In this document: in pieces, positions 50,903 through 60,793 of the stretch
Numbering within the stretch: the first letter of the stretch is position 1
How the letters are laid out: each line of letters opens with the position of its first letter
Origin: Candidatus Hydrogenedentota bacterium
GTDB taxonomy: Bacteria > Hydrogenedentota > Hydrogenedentia > Hydrogenedentales > JAGMZX01
Assembly: GCA_029556545.1 (NCBI GenBank)
Contig: JAKQEQ010000193.1
Span: forward strand, 62,001 to 126,000
Reading direction: 5' to 3'
DNA length: 64,000 bases
Made by a program: the position numbers and the translations under genes
Notes under the pieces: generated by a model
Seen by the model: the letters and a program-made list of their open reading frames with translations, nothing else
Databases searched by the model: none
What the model was told of the DNA's origin: nothing

Positions 50903-52072
50903 TCACAGCGAATCGTGTCTCGTCTTGATCGCCTCAGCAAGTCTATCCAAGGCGCCGTATGTCTGTTCTCCTGGACGCCCCTTGCACAGGACCGGGTCAA
51001 GGACCTCGACGTCGAGATTTGGGATCAACCCAGCTATCTGCTCAACCGCTTTCGTTCCCCAGCCATACGATCCGATCACCGTAGCATACTTGAGCTTCGG
51101 CCGCAGTGCATTCGCCAAATGGGTTGCGAAGAAAACGGTCGGGTGTGGCCCGCCATATACAGTGGGAGTGCCTATGACAATGGTTGCAGCGTCAACAAGT
51201 GCCATGGCCAGTTTCCCGATGTCCGTTACGGCCAGATCGAATTTGTGTACCTCGGTTCCTTTATCCATCAAAGATTCAAGGAGGTAGTCCACCATCGTTT
51301 CTGTGCTTCCGTGCATGGACACGAACGGCGCCACTACGACGTCTTTGACGGCATCGGAAACCCAGTCGGAATAGGCGGACTGAATGCACTTCGGATTTGT
51401 GTGCACAGGGCCGTGACTAGGTGCGATGAGCTCACAATCAAACGGGGCGATCCGCTCCAGGTACTTCTTGATGACGGACCGAAACGGCATCATGATCTCG
51501 GCGTAATAGCGCTTTGCCGCTTCACACACGTGCGGCTCGTCGCCGACGCATAGGGACGAGGTAGCGAGGTGCGATCCGAAGAGATCGCACGTGAAAAGCA
51601 TGCCCACTTCCGGAATATGCGTGACCATAGTCTCCGGCCAGTGCACCCAAGGCATGTGCAGAAAATGAAGTGTCTTTTCACCCAGGGACAGCGTCTCACC
51701 ATCTTCAACCGTTGTGATTCGGTTATCGCCTATTTCGAGGTGTTCACTGAGCAAAGGTTTTGCCTTGGGGCTACACAGCACCTTGGCATCGGGGTATCTC
51801 TCCAAGACTGCGGGAATCGATCCTGAGTGGTCCTGTTCAGCGTGATGGGACACAACATAATCAACTCTGTCAACGGTCGCGAGATGGGACATCAACACGT
51901 CTTTCATCGCCGGGTCCACCGTATCCAGCAACGCCGTCTTTTCCGAGCCTTTGACCAGATACGCGTTGTAGGTTGTTCCGTCGGGGAGCGGAATAAGTGA
52001 ATCGAACAACCGTCGATTCCAGTCTATGGCTCCCATCCAGACAACACCGTCTCGAATCGTCTTCGGTTTCAT
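50903..52072 (-). CDS. Flavodiiron protein (FprA-type, NO or O2 reductase)
   Basis: A 389-residue cytoplasmic enzyme. The N-terminal beta-lactamase-like domain holds the diiron site: VVSHHAEQDHSGSIPAVLER (H-x-E-x-D), FLHMPWVHWPETMV (His), LFTCDLFGSHLA (Asp) and LIAPSHGPVHTN (His). The C-terminal flavodoxin domain has VVVAPFVSMHGSTETMVDYL, VIGTPTVYGGPHP and VIGSYGWGTKAVEQ. Such proteins reduce NO to N2O or O2 to water in anaerobes. No fused rubredoxin is present, so it is the minimal A-type. The start MKPKTIRDG at 52072 has AAAGGATGAG upstream. Probably co-transcribed with hcp. Confidence 0.93.
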   Translation of the reverse strand: MKPKTIRDGVVWMGAIDWNRRLFDSLIPLPDGTTYNAYLVKGSEKTALLDTVDPAMKDVLMSHLATVDRVDYVVSHHAEQDHSGSIPAVLERYPDAKVLCSPKAKPLLSEHLEIGDNRITTVEDGETLSLGEKTLHFLHMPWVHWPETMVTHIPEVGMLFTCDLFGSHLATSSLCVGDEPHVCEAAKRYYAEIMMPFRSVIKKYLERIAPFDCELIAPSHGPVHTNPKCIQSAYSDWVSDAVKDVVVAPFVSMHGSTETMVDYLLESLMDKGTEVHKFDLAVTDIGKLAMALVDAATIVIGTPTVYGGPHPTVFFATHLANALRPKLKYATVIGSYGWGTKAVEQIAGLIPNLDVEVLDPVLCKGRPGEQTYGALDRLAEAIKTRHDSL

Positions 52073-52213
52073 GCGCTCATCCTTTCCGTTTTCTACACTC
52101 ACCCGTTATGGGTAACATCGCCGTCTTGCAGTAGTGGGGCGCGACAGTTGGCGTCTCCGTGCCATTTCAAGCCGGCTTGCCTGTCCCTCAGTACCTTGCT
52201 ACCGCATCTTTAC

Positions 52214-52837
52214 CTACTGCTCAATCAGGAACTCAGCACGCCAAACCAAAGGTGAGCGTTCGGTAGGGCCCGGGGTGATAGTAAACGTTTCCACGTTCTT
52301 GGGATTGATTAACGTGAAGCCGCCCTGTTCCCACTGAACCTCCATGGCCGGTGTATCAAACACCTTGAGTGAGAACCTTCGTCGGTCTTCGCCCGGGCCC
52401 AGTGTGCCGCGCACATGAATATGGCGGACATTCCCGCTCTTGAAGCACAGCTCCGCCACGGCGTCGATTTCCATGCCTGGCTTCTGCTCGGTCTCGTCTT
52501 CCTGGCGGCGCGCCGCCAGTTTTTGCCTGAGCCGCGCATAGTCCTCGGAGGAGATTAGTCGGATTGGCTGAAAGGAGCGCCCCGGCGGTGTTCCGGGCTC
52601 AAGAGACTCGAAAGAACGTTCCGACGGCCATTCCGGCAGAATCGTTGTCTCGAACTCAACGAACTCGATGGCGGTCGGGTTTATGGTCAGGGCGGTTTGG
52701 CTGCCTTGGACCTGAAGAACAGCTTGCCGGAAGAACTTCCCAGGACGGATAGCGTTCACGATATCCTGAGCCATTCTGTCGTCTTCAACCCTCAGCACGT
52801 GCTTCCTACCATTTGTGAGATAGATTTGAATCTCCAT
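52214..52837 (-). CDS. Conserved-looking hypothetical protein
   Basis: A 207-residue soluble protein. The first 60 residues (MEIQIYLTNGRKHVLRVED with MAQDIVNAIRPGKFFRQAVL and FVEFET) look like a small ligand- or RNA-binding beta domain. The middle (about 70-125) is charged and helical (DYARLRQKLAARRQEDE), and the C-terminal 80 residues are beta-rich (FSLKVFDTPAMEVQW). No family is recognised. It lies between lactate dehydrogenase and the flavodiiron gene on the same strand, with gaps of 107 and 141 bases. An AAGGAGATG-type site precedes the start. Confidence 0.7.
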   Translation of the reverse strand: MEIQIYLTNGRKHVLRVEDDRMAQDIVNAIRPGKFFRQAVLQVQGSQTALTINPTAIEFVEFETTILPEWPSERSFESLEPGTPPGRSFQPIRLISSEDYARLRQKLAARRQEDETEQKPGMEIDAVAELCFKSGNVRHIHVRGTLGPGEDRRRFSLKVFDTPAMEVQWEQGGFTLINPKNVETFTITPGPTERSPLVWRAEFLIEQ

Positions 52838-52944
52838 CTTACATCTCCTTTTCCAGGTTCTGAATCAACGCCCGGCAAATCCCTGCGTGCGGCTTACGCC
52901 ACACTCACGTTCCAGACCTCCCTTCGCAAACAGCGAAGGATGAC

Positions 52945-53913
52945 CTATTGTGTGACGCGATCAAGGTCAGCTATGACGGCTTTCAAGACGGCTGCGGAAG
53001 AGGACAGAGCCCGGGCCTCCTCAGGCGACAGGTTGGCCTCCACCACTCGCTCGATGCCCTGTTCGGAAACGATACAGGGCACGCTCAAACAGACATCCGT
53101 CAGGCCATATTCCCCATCCAGCATCGCTGACACCGTGAGTACGCTCTTCTCCCCGCGCAGGACGGCGCCTATAATTCTCACCATTGCCAAGCCTATGGCG
53201 TAGCAGGTTGCGCCTTTGTAGTCGATGATGTGGTAGGCAGAGTCTCGCACCTGTTGCTCAATGGTCTTTCTCTCTGCCATCCAGTCACTGCATTTGCCGC
53301 ACACCGGACAGTATTCGTCGATCTGCATGCCTGCCACATGAGTCATCGACCATGCGGCGTATTCACTATCGCCGTGTTCCCCAAGAATGTACCCATGGAC
53401 ATTATGCGCGTCGATTTCGCAATGCTGACTCAGGAGGCTCCGAAAACGCGCGCTGTCCAGCACCGTTCCCGAGCCCAACACCCGGCCGCGCTCCCATCCG
53501 GTTTCGCGTGCAGCGACATACGTCAACACATCGACTGGGTTGCTGACGACGATCAGAACGGCGCGGGAACCCGTCCGCACGATGTCGCCCGTCACTTCCG
53601 CAATAATGGAGGCGTTCTTGCGAAGAAGCTGAAGACGCGTTTCCCCTGGATTCTGCTTGGCACCCGCTGTCATCACAACTACGTTGGCGTCCGCGTAGTC
53701 GCCCGAATCCCCAGCGTGAATGCGAACAGGAGGGAAGAACGCCTGGCCATGAGCCAGGTCGAGTGCTTGTCCGTGAGCCAAGTCATGGTTCTGGTCTATG
53801 ATGGCAATCTCGTCAGATAAGCCGCTCTGAGCCAGCGCATAGCAGAAAGTCGCCCCCACAGCGCCTGCGCCAACAACGGCGACTTTCCGTCCTTTCCTGT
53901 CTTCTCCACTCAT
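52945..53913 (-). CDS. ldh: L-lactate dehydrogenase (LDH/MDH superfamily)
   Basis: A 322-residue NAD-dependent enzyme. The Rossmann loop is VAVVGAGAVGATFCYALAQS and IAIIDQNHDLAHG follows. VMTAGAKQNPGETRLQLLRK has Gln at the specificity position (Gln102 in LDH numbering; Arg in malate dehydrogenase), pointing to lactate. VSNPVDVLTYVA and GYILGEHGDSEYAAWS contain Asp/Arg and His of the catalytic set. The start MSGEDRKGRK at 53913 has GGGAG 7 bases upstream. In this setting it could balance NADH in fermentation alongside nitrite ammonification. Confidence 0.9.
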   Translation of the reverse strand: MSGEDRKGRKVAVVGAGAVGATFCYALAQSGLSDEIAIIDQNHDLAHGQALDLAHGQAFFPPVRIHAGDSGDYADANVVVMTAGAKQNPGETRLQLLRKNASIIAEVTGDIVRTGSRAVLIVVSNPVDVLTYVAARETGWERGRVLGSGTVLDSARFRSLLSQHCEIDAHNVHGYILGEHGDSEYAAWSMTHVAGMQIDEYCPVCGKCSDWMAERKTIEQQVRDSAYHIIDYKGATCYAIGLAMVRIIGAVLRGEKSVLTVSAMLDGEYGLTDVCLSVPCIVSEQGIERVVEANLSPEEARALSSSAAVLKAVIADLDRVTQ

Positions 53914-54106
53914 AAGAATCTCCCGCCACGCTCCGCGCCGTGTCACACTGTCCGAACTCTCTCCTGAATCTTTGCCTTGAGCACCGCGAACGGACCAGCG
54001 GTACCCTTGTCTGTGTTGTTGTGCGCTGCAAAGACCACAACTCAACCAAGCCCAACATCGCCTTAGCATCTGTCACTCGTGCGTCGGTTGCCCTCAATTG
54101 TACAAG

Positions 54107-54445
54107 TCATTGCCTGTGCGTAGGCAATGATCTCTTGCACGTTTTGTCCGCCCCCGCCACCTGCTGCGCGACACAGTAAGCCCACTCGAGTGTTGCCGGC
54201 AGCGCGTTACAGGCAGGTTTTCGACGGGGTTCGCTTCCATCGAGCGGCAGCATTTTGAAGGCCCGCTCCGCAGACTCTGAGATCTCCCGTTCGTCGAAAC
54301 GGACCTGAGATGTCGCACCACGTGCGGCGGGGAGTCTTTCGAAGCTGGCGTCGACATCGAATCGCCCTTGATGGTCCCGAGTCGTTGAGTCCTTCGCTGC
54401 TAAGCCGTCTGTTGCTATTGTGACGGGCGTGTCTAGATTCCTCAT
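54107..54445 (-). CDS. Hypothetical 112-residue protein
   Basis: An open frame with an AGAGGGAAAAG site upstream of ATG. It reads MRNLDTPVTIATDGLAAKDS and SEPRRKPACNALPATLEWAY; no domain, membrane segment or signal is recognised. It lies in the otherwise empty space between the RND pump and lactate dehydrogenase on the same strand. Codon usage is moderately convincing. It could be a non-coding frame. Confidence 0.35.
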   Translation of the reverse strand: MRNLDTPVTIATDGLAAKDSTTRDHQGRFDVDASFERLPAARGATSQVRFDEREISESAERAFKMLPLDGSEPRRKPACNALPATLEWAYCVAQQVAGADKTCKRSLPTHRQ

Positions 54446-54562
54446 TTGTCTTTTCCCTCTTGATTTCTACCAGGGGGCCACAAAGCCGCCACAGGGCTCG
54501 GAATGCCAACGAGCCGCATGCAGTGAAAGTGTCTATTCATTTTGGCACCACCCATGAACCAT

Positions 54563-57500
54563 TCACGTTTTCCTCGTGAAAATGACGTAGAGGCACGGCA
54601 TGAAGAACAGGGCCACCAACATTTCCATGCACAGACCGCCAATAGCGGCCGCCGCCATTGGTTGAAGCATGTCGCCGCCCTCCTCCAGATTCAGAGCCAG
54701 CGGCAAGAAACCAGCCATGGTGGTCACCGTTGTCATGAGACGAGGGCGAAACCGAATCCGAGCCGAATCGCGAACGGCTTCCATCGGCGTTTTCCCTTCT
54801 TTGTCCTGCAGTTCTCCTGCCAATGTAAGTAGGAGCACGCCATCGTTGACCGTTGCGGCGATCACGACCAGAATGCCAATGATGACCGTCGCGCCGAAGG
54901 GCAATCCGGTCAGATAGAGCAGGAAGACGACTCCGGCAAGACTCAGCGGGACGCTTCCCAGAATCAGCCCAGGAAGCTTCCAACTGTTGAACTGTACTGC
55001 CAAGACGATGAAGGCAAAGAAGAGCGCGAAGGCCAGGACGGCAGATACCGACTTTCTCATGTCCGCCATCAACTCGGCCTGTCCGCCGAAGGATAGCGCG
55101 TAACCGTCCGGGCGGCCGCCCCGCTCCAAGGCTGTGGCCAGTTCGTTTCTGGCTTGGGCGACGCTGACCCCGGCGGCATCGGCCTGTACGATGACCTGCT
55201 TGACCTGATCTTCCCGAACGATCTCGACCGGTCCAACGGCTTGTTCTACTCGCGCCACATCCCGAACCCGCAAATACTCCCCATCGAGGCTGGTGAGGGG
55301 TAGGTTCTCCACGTCTTGGCGGGAGACCATCTTTGCTTCCGGCACAAGGACGCGGATGTCATAGTACTCGCCGCCGTCAAGATAGCGCGTGGGCACGGCC
55401 CCGCTGATGAGCGACCGCAGTGCCACGGCGACGTCGGAAACGGATACACCCAGTTCGGCGGCCTTGACGCGGTCTACACGCACTTGGTACTCGGGTTTGG
55501 TCAGATCCATCGACACGTACACATTCGTGAAGTGCGCCAGCTCGTTCATCGTTTTCGTCGTCCTGCGGGCCAAATCGAAGAGGGTATCCGTCTCCTGGCC
55601 TCGAATCATTACTTCGATGTCCGACTGACTCAGGCCGCGGATGCCTCGAATGCGTCTCTGCATCACCATGGCTTTGGCGCCGGGGATAGCGAGCTTTCCG
55701 ACCAGCGGGCGTAGGCGTGTAACGTATTCACCGGTACTCAGATCGCGCCCTGCCCGGGGAATGAGCTGAATATCGAGTTCCCCCTCATTGGCGATCTCGT
55801 AGGTATACAAGCCGCGGACCAGTCCACCGGCAAGGGCGAAGCGGCTTTCGATCAAGGGGTCATCGCCGATCTGTTTCTCGATTCGGCGCAGGACACGATC
55901 GGTCTCAGCCACGGAAGTGCCGGCCGGCATTCGCACCTTAACCATGAGACGGCCGTCATCGAGGGGCGGCAAGAACTCGCCGCCCACCCGGCCCAGGAGT
56001 CCCGCCGCCAGCACGAGCAGGGCAAGAAACGCAGGCAGGACAAGCCAGCGGCCACGCAATACCCAGCCCAGCAGTCTGTCGTAGCCTTGTGAAAATCGCT
56101 CGAAAAACCGTTCAAATCGCGTCATGCGGGTTTGGCTTGATCGCCCGAAGAGCGTGGCCGTGAGCATGGGCACCACGGAAATGGCCAGCACAAGGCTGAT
56201 TACGACGATACCGGACATGACCAGGATCAATTCGCGGAACAACAGGCTGGTCAGCCCGGGCACCAGTAAAAAGGGCATAAACAGCGCCAGGAACGACAAC
56301 GTGGCGGCGACAATGGCCGGCCCCACTTCGGCTGTGCCCTCCACAGCGTGGCTCGATGCGGTGGCCTCGGGTTGCTCGTGGCGGCGGCGGGTGATCCTTT
56401 CGAGGACAACGATCGCATTGTCCAGCACTACCCCGAGGGCCACGACCAGCCCGCCGAGGGAGAAGATGTTGAGCGAGAAGCCCGCCAATTTCATGAGACC
56501 GAAGTTGAGCAGAACGGTTAGAGGCAAGGCCACGACCATCACGAGTACCTGGCGAAAGCTGCCCAGGAACAGGTAGACGACCAAGACCAGCAAAAGCGCG
56601 GCTTGCAAGGCCGCGTTTCGCACCCCATTCAGCGCACTTCTCACGTACAGCGCCTGGTCCTCGATAATGCTCAACCGGATGTCAGCGGGCAGCGCTGCAT
56701 TCAGTTCGCCGAGCTTGCGGCTGACCGCGTCCCCTACCTGGACCGTGTTGGCATCGGCCTGTTTGAGGATTGAGAGACTGATGCACGGCTCGCCGTCGAG
56801 GCGGGTGACGACACGCACTTCTTCGTGGCCGTCCTCGACCTGGGCAATGTCGTCCAAGCGAACGGTTGCCTGGCCTTCCCGGGCGATGACGATCGAACGG
56901 ATTTGATCTAGGTTCTCATACTCACCGACGGTCCGGGCAATGATTTCCTTCGTCCCGGACGTAATCCGTCCGCCGAATTGATCGACGTTCTCCTCGGCCA
57001 GCCGCTTGAGCACCAAATCCAGCGGGATTCGGTGCTTTTCCAAGGCCTCGGGCACAAGCAGCACGCGGATTTCGCGTTCGTAGCCGCCGACGATTTCCGT
57101 GCCCGCGACGCCCGGCACGGCGATCAACTGATCCTGAAGCGAACGGTCGGCCCAGTCGCGGAGTTTCGTGAGGTCCCACTGCTGGCTGCTCACGGCCAGT
57201 TTCATGACCGGCAGTTGCGAGGGATCGGCCTTGAACACGACAGGTTCTTCGATGTCATTCGGAAGATGTCGCCTGGCCCGAGCCATTGCAGCCAAAGCGT
57301 CTTGGTAGGCTACGTCTACATCCGCGCCGTACTCAAAACTCACCTCGAGCGTATACATCCCCTCGATCGCCGAAGATTCCAGGGAGTCGAGGCGGTCTAC
57401 CGTAGCCATCTCGCGCTCAATGATTTCGGCGACGTTCTTATCGATCTCATCCGGCGTGGCACCTCGCCACCAGATTGTGACCCTGACCAGCGGATAGGTG

Positions 57501-57619
57501 ACACTGGGCAGGTAATCTACAGGCAACCGCCAAAGACCATAGAATCCCAGCACCACAAGGGCCAGCATGATGGCGCTGGTGGCTAGACGGCGATGAACCG
57601 CGTATTGCGTCAGTTTCAT
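54563..57619 (-). CDS. RND efflux pump inner-membrane subunit (AcrB/MexB-like, HAE1 type)
   Basis: A 1,018-residue transporter with twelve predicted membrane helices and two large periplasmic loops. Key parts are RLATSAIMLALVVLGFYGLW, LPVDYLPSVTYPLVRVTI, the TM4 proton relay LGVVLDNAIVVLERITRR (Asp-Asn in place of the classical Asp-Asp, common in many HAE pumps), GLVRGLYTYEIANEGELDI and FGATVIIGILVVIAATVNDG. It works with the adaptor encoded 4 bases upstream (overlapping ATGA) and a TolC-type channel to expel hydrophobic compounds. It is the last gene of a long operon. The substrate is not predictable. Confidence 0.92.
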   Translation of the reverse strand: MKLTQYAVHRRLATSAIMLALVVLGFYGLWRLPVDYLPSVTYPLVRVTIWWRGATPDEIDKNVAEIIEREMATVDRLDSLESSAIEGMYTLEVSFEYGADVDVAYQDALAAMARARRHLPNDIEEPVVFKADPSQLPVMKLAVSSQQWDLTKLRDWADRSLQDQLIAVPGVAGTEIVGGYEREIRVLLVPEALEKHRIPLDLVLKRLAEENVDQFGGRITSGTKEIIARTVGEYENLDQIRSIVIAREGQATVRLDDIAQVEDGHEEVRVVTRLDGEPCISLSILKQADANTVQVGDAVSRKLGELNAALPADIRLSIIEDQALYVRSALNGVRNAALQAALLLVLVVYLFLGSFRQVLVMVVALPLTVLLNFGLMKLAGFSLNIFSLGGLVVALGVVLDNAIVVLERITRRRHEQPEATASSHAVEGTAEVGPAIVAATLSFLALFMPFLLVPGLTSLLFRELILVMSGIVVISLVLAISVVPMLTATLFGRSSQTRMTRFERFFERFSQGYDRLLGWVLRGRWLVLPAFLALLVLAAGLLGRVGGEFLPPLDDGRLMVKVRMPAGTSVAETDRVLRRIEKQIGDDPLIESRFALAGGLVRGLYTYEIANEGELDIQLIPRAGRDLSTGEYVTRLRPLVGKLAIPGAKAMVMQRRIRGIRGLSQSDIEVMIRGQETDTLFDLARRTTKTMNELAHFTNVYVSMDLTKPEYQVRVDRVKAAELGVSVSDVAVALRSLISGAVPTRYLDGGEYYDIRVLVPEAKMVSRQDVENLPLTSLDGEYLRVRDVARVEQAVGPVEIVREDQVKQVIVQADAAGVSVAQARNELATALERGGRPDGYALSFGGQAELMADMRKSVSAVLAFALFFAFIVLAVQFNSWKLPGLILGSVPLSLAGVVFLLYLTGLPFGATVIIGILVVIAATVNDGVLLLTLAGELQDKEGKTPMEAVRDSARIRFRPRLMTTVTTMAGFLPLALNLEEGGDMLQPMAAAAIGGLCMEMLVALFFMPCLYVIFTRKT

Positions 57620-58971
57620 CGGCCGACTTCCTTGGGTCTGTTTGGTCCATCGCCAGAACGCACCGCGCCGGTCTTACCCTTAGACTGGCCATCGCCCGGT
57701 GCGCCAGGCAGGCGAATGTGCATGCCGTCTTTCAGTTTCTCGTGCCCCGACACGATGAGCTTGTCACCCGGATTGAGGCCGGAAACTATCTGGACCCGTC
57801 CACCTTCTTCGATGCCGGTCTGGACCTTGCGCTGGGAGGCCTTGCCGTCCATGGCGACAAAGACGACCGACGCGCCGGTGGGAGTGACAACGACGGCGTG
57901 AACCGGGACGACGATAGCATCGCGAACCGATTCGAGGATCAGCTGAACGCGGCCGAACATGCCGGGAACAAGCTCGACATCATCCGTGATCGTCAGTTCA
58001 ATGGTCCGGGTCCTCATGCGTGAGTTCAATTCGGGGAAGACGCGCGCAACCTCCGCCGGCAGGCTCTTGCCGGGCAACGCGTCGAGCCAGACTTGAGCCT
58101 TCATGCCCTGGTGCGTTTCGGCGGCGTTGGCTTCCGGCACGGCGCAACGAACGACCAGGGAGGAGAGGTCCGCCATCTCGAGCAAGGGCGCCTTCATGGC
58201 CGCCATATCGCCCTGGCGGACGAAGACCTTGGTAATGGTTCCGGCGAAGGGGGCGACGATGGCGCATTCATTCAAACGGGCCTGGGCCAGCTCCAGTTTG
58301 GCCTGTGCTTCTTGGACCACCGCATCCTGAACGGCGACGGCCGTGCGCGTGAACCCGGCCTCAAGCATTTCGAGTTGGCGGTGTGCGGCATTCAGCCTCG
58401 CTTCCGCCGCCACCTGTTTGACGCGGCCTTTGTCGAGCTCCTCTCCCGGCAACGCCCCGGTTTCCACCAATTGGGCAACGCGTTCAAGGTCGCTCTCTTC
58501 GAACTTGGCGCTTTCCGCGGCTTCGAGGACGCCTTCGCGTGCCTTGCCTATTTCTTCTGGCCGCGTGCCGGCCTTCAGGTCGTCGAGTTTGGCGCGGGCC
58601 ACCGTCAGCGCGGCTTCGGCGGCCTTGACCTCGGCCCTGTACATTTCCCGGTCGATCTCGATGAGCTTCTGTCCTGCCTCCACCCGGTCGCTCTCGCGCC
58701 AGGGGCAGAACCCAATCGGACCTTCGACCATGGAACCAATTTGTACCGTTTCAATGGGTACGACCTCGGCGGTAAGGTCAATCGAGCGGACGACCTCGCC
58801 TGTTGTAACTGTTTCCACGCTTACGAGCGGCACGTTCTTCTTCGCTTTTTCCTCATTGTCCGCACGGCCACAACCCGCCAAGACCAAGAAGAGTAAAAGG
58901 GGCGCCAGTGCCGCAGCCTGAGCCCAGACTCCCTTCCGTGCATATGATTCAATTGCATCGAATGCGCTCAT
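57616..58971 (-). CDS. RND efflux periplasmic adaptor lipoprotein (HlyD/AcrA-like)
   Basis: A 451-residue membrane-fusion protein. LLLFLVLAGC is a lipobox (Cys near residue 34), so it is tethered to the inner membrane. The lipoyl-like part begins VETVTTGEVVRSIDLTAEVV, a coiled-coil hairpin follows (AEVKAAEAALTVARAKLDDL and EARLNAAHRQLEMLEAGF), and the beta-barrel has NECAIVAPFAGTITKVFVRQ. The C-terminal part is GDKLIVSGHEKLKDGMHI. Its stop overlaps the pump start by four bases and its start overlaps the TolC gene stop, showing tight coupling. Confidence 0.93.
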   Translation of the reverse strand: MSAFDAIESYARKGVWAQAAALAPLLLFLVLAGCGRADNEEKAKKNVPLVSVETVTTGEVVRSIDLTAEVVPIETVQIGSMVEGPIGFCPWRESDRVEAGQKLIEIDREMYRAEVKAAEAALTVARAKLDDLKAGTRPEEIGKAREGVLEAAESAKFEESDLERVAQLVETGALPGEELDKGRVKQVAAEARLNAAHRQLEMLEAGFTRTAVAVQDAVVQEAQAKLELAQARLNECAIVAPFAGTITKVFVRQGDMAAMKAPLLEMADLSSLVVRCAVPEANAAETHQGMKAQVWLDALPGKSLPAEVARVFPELNSRMRTRTIELTITDDVELVPGMFGRVQLILESVRDAIVVPVHAVVVTPTGASVVFVAMDGKASQRKVQTGIEEGGRVQIVSGLNPGDKLIVSGHEKLKDGMHIRLPGAPGDGQSKGKTGAVRSGDGPNRPKEVGR

Positions 58972-60635
58972 GGCCTGTTATCTCCCGTCGCCAGGTGAAC
59001 CTGCGCCGTGGCGATATTGAAGTCTGCGAGCGCGCGATAGTAACTCGTCTGGACGCCAAGAAGGGCAGCCTGCGCGTCCAAGACGTCCACGATGGCGCCC
59101 TTGCCGTAGTCGTATTTAGCGCGTTCGATCCGCAGGCTTTCTTCCGCTTCCGCAATGCTCTTCTGGGTCACGCTCACGCGTTCGCTGGCGGAGCTTAGGT
59201 TAAGGATAGCCGTCTCGACCTCGATCTGTATCTGCAACTCAAGTTTCCTAAGGCGCTGCTGAGCTGCATGCAGCAGGGCGCGCTCCTTCGCAATCTGCGC
59301 GCGAATGCGGCCCCCTTCAAAGATCGGAATGTCCACCGTGATGCCGATTCTCCCCACATCTTCGAAATCGTCTGCGGGTTCTACCCCGACCTGCGAAATG
59401 CGAGTTGAAATAGTGCCCGTGCTGCTGCTGGTTGTCGTGATGGACGCTCCGCCCGGCAAGGGTGTGGTGGTGGACTGCGAAGTGGTTGTTTGGTCGCCGG
59501 ATGTCAAGGTAGAAGAGCTTGAAGGCTGAGTGGCCGGTTCCCCTGATCCGCCTATTCCCCACCGTCCTCCGTAGGACGCCTCCAGTGACACTTCCGGCTC
59601 CCGTTCCCCCCGTGCCACGTCCACACGTTTCGCTTGCGCTTCAAGGGCCGCCAACGCCGCTGCGTAGTCGCTGCGCTGTTGAAAGGCGCGCTTCAACTTG
59701 TCATCCAGCGTTGGCGCTAGCTCGAGAAAGGTCAACGTATCGCTTAGGGCCCAGTCGGAAGCATGGCCCGCATCGAGGCCAAGCAGGTTAGCCAGGAGTC
59801 GATGTGCTATTTCGAGAACATTTTTCTCCTGCAGCAATTGCTGTTCGACGTCCGCCAAACGGACTTCCGTGCGCAGCGCATCCACGCGCGCCGCCTTCTG
59901 CGCCTCGATAAGCTGTTCCACCCGATCGAGGTGCTCGGCAAGTGTCTTGCGGGAGAACTCCAGCGACTGGATTACATGTTTCTGCGCCAAGATGCCGTAG
60001 TACGTGCTCGCCACGTTGAAAACAAGCTCTTCCCGCGTGCGCGCGAGGGTATGGTCAGCGGCTTTGGCAAGCAATTCCGCCGCGCGAAACTCATTGACAA
60101 TGCGCCCGCCGGCGTAAAGGGGCATCCGGACAATGACATCCGCCGAAAGAATGTCATCGGTGTAGTATGTCGCCCCTCCCGGCGACAAGGGCGCGGTCAA
60201 GCGCTGGGCATCTTGGTAGTGGAAATAGCTTCCCGTGACGTGAATGCTTGGCCACCGCCGGGCGCCTTTGATACGCGTCTCGGCTCGCGCCGCCTCCACG
60301 TCTGAAGCGGCCGCCAGGAGTTCGGGATTATTCTTCAGCGCAAGGGTGGTGCATTCTTCGAGAGTCAGCACCTTTGGCGCGGACGCGGGCAGCGCGGAAG
60401 GCGCTTCGGGGGTGGGCTCAGGGCCGGTGACCGGCTGCACATTTTCAGGTCGCATCACCGGCAGGTCCCTGTAGGGGTCCGTCGGAGCGACCGTCACACA
60501 CCCGCTCAGCGTGAAGACGATGGCGGTCGCAACTCCGCGAAAGATAGCCTCCCTGAAACCATGCTCCTGCACGCCAGGTCCAGCTCGACTACCGTCGCAA
60601 GTTGCTCGCCTGCTCTCAACATGGTCTGATTTCAT
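58968..60635 (-). CDS. TolC-type outer-membrane efflux lipoprotein (RND partner)
   Basis: A 555-residue channel protein. FTLSGC is a lipobox, with Cys near residue 46. Two outer-membrane efflux (OEP) repeats each contain long helices: LTLEECTTLALKNNPELLAA, TLARTREELVFNVASTYYGI and LRIERAKYDYGKGAIVDVLD. A Ser/Thr-rich insert (about 385-420, GSGEPATQPSSSSTLTSGD and onward) lies between the halves. The start is far upstream of the lipobox, leaving a long N-region, so an internal start is possible. It is coupled to the adaptor gene by ATGA overlap. Confidence 0.87.
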   Translation of the reverse strand: MKSDHVESRRATCDGSRAGPGVQEHGFREAIFRGVATAIVFTLSGCVTVAPTDPYRDLPVMRPENVQPVTGPEPTPEAPSALPASAPKVLTLEECTTLALKNNPELLAAASDVEAARAETRIKGARRWPSIHVTGSYFHYQDAQRLTAPLSPGGATYYTDDILSADVIVRMPLYAGGRIVNEFRAAELLAKAADHTLARTREELVFNVASTYYGILAQKHVIQSLEFSRKTLAEHLDRVEQLIEAQKAARVDALRTEVRLADVEQQLLQEKNVLEIAHRLLANLLGLDAGHASDWALSDTLTFLELAPTLDDKLKRAFQQRSDYAAALAALEAQAKRVDVARGEREPEVSLEASYGGRWGIGGSGEPATQPSSSSTLTSGDQTTTSQSTTTPLPGGASITTTSSSTGTISTRISQVGVEPADDFEDVGRIGITVDIPIFEGGRIRAQIAKERALLHAAQQRLRKLELQIQIEVETAILNLSSASERVSVTQKSIAEAEESLRIERAKYDYGKGAIVDVLDAQAALLGVQTSYYRALADFNIATAQVHLATGDNRP

Positions 60636-60793
60636 TCGGTGCTCTCATTCTGCCGACGGTGCTCACGGTGACGCGTCTGAGTTGATTGTTGGCTTGAATT
60701 GGGTCCGTGCGCCTTCGCAGATTCATCTGGAACCATATCCAACGAGTTTGGCTTCATTGCCATGCTCCTTTCTATCAAGTCCTATGCTGGCGG

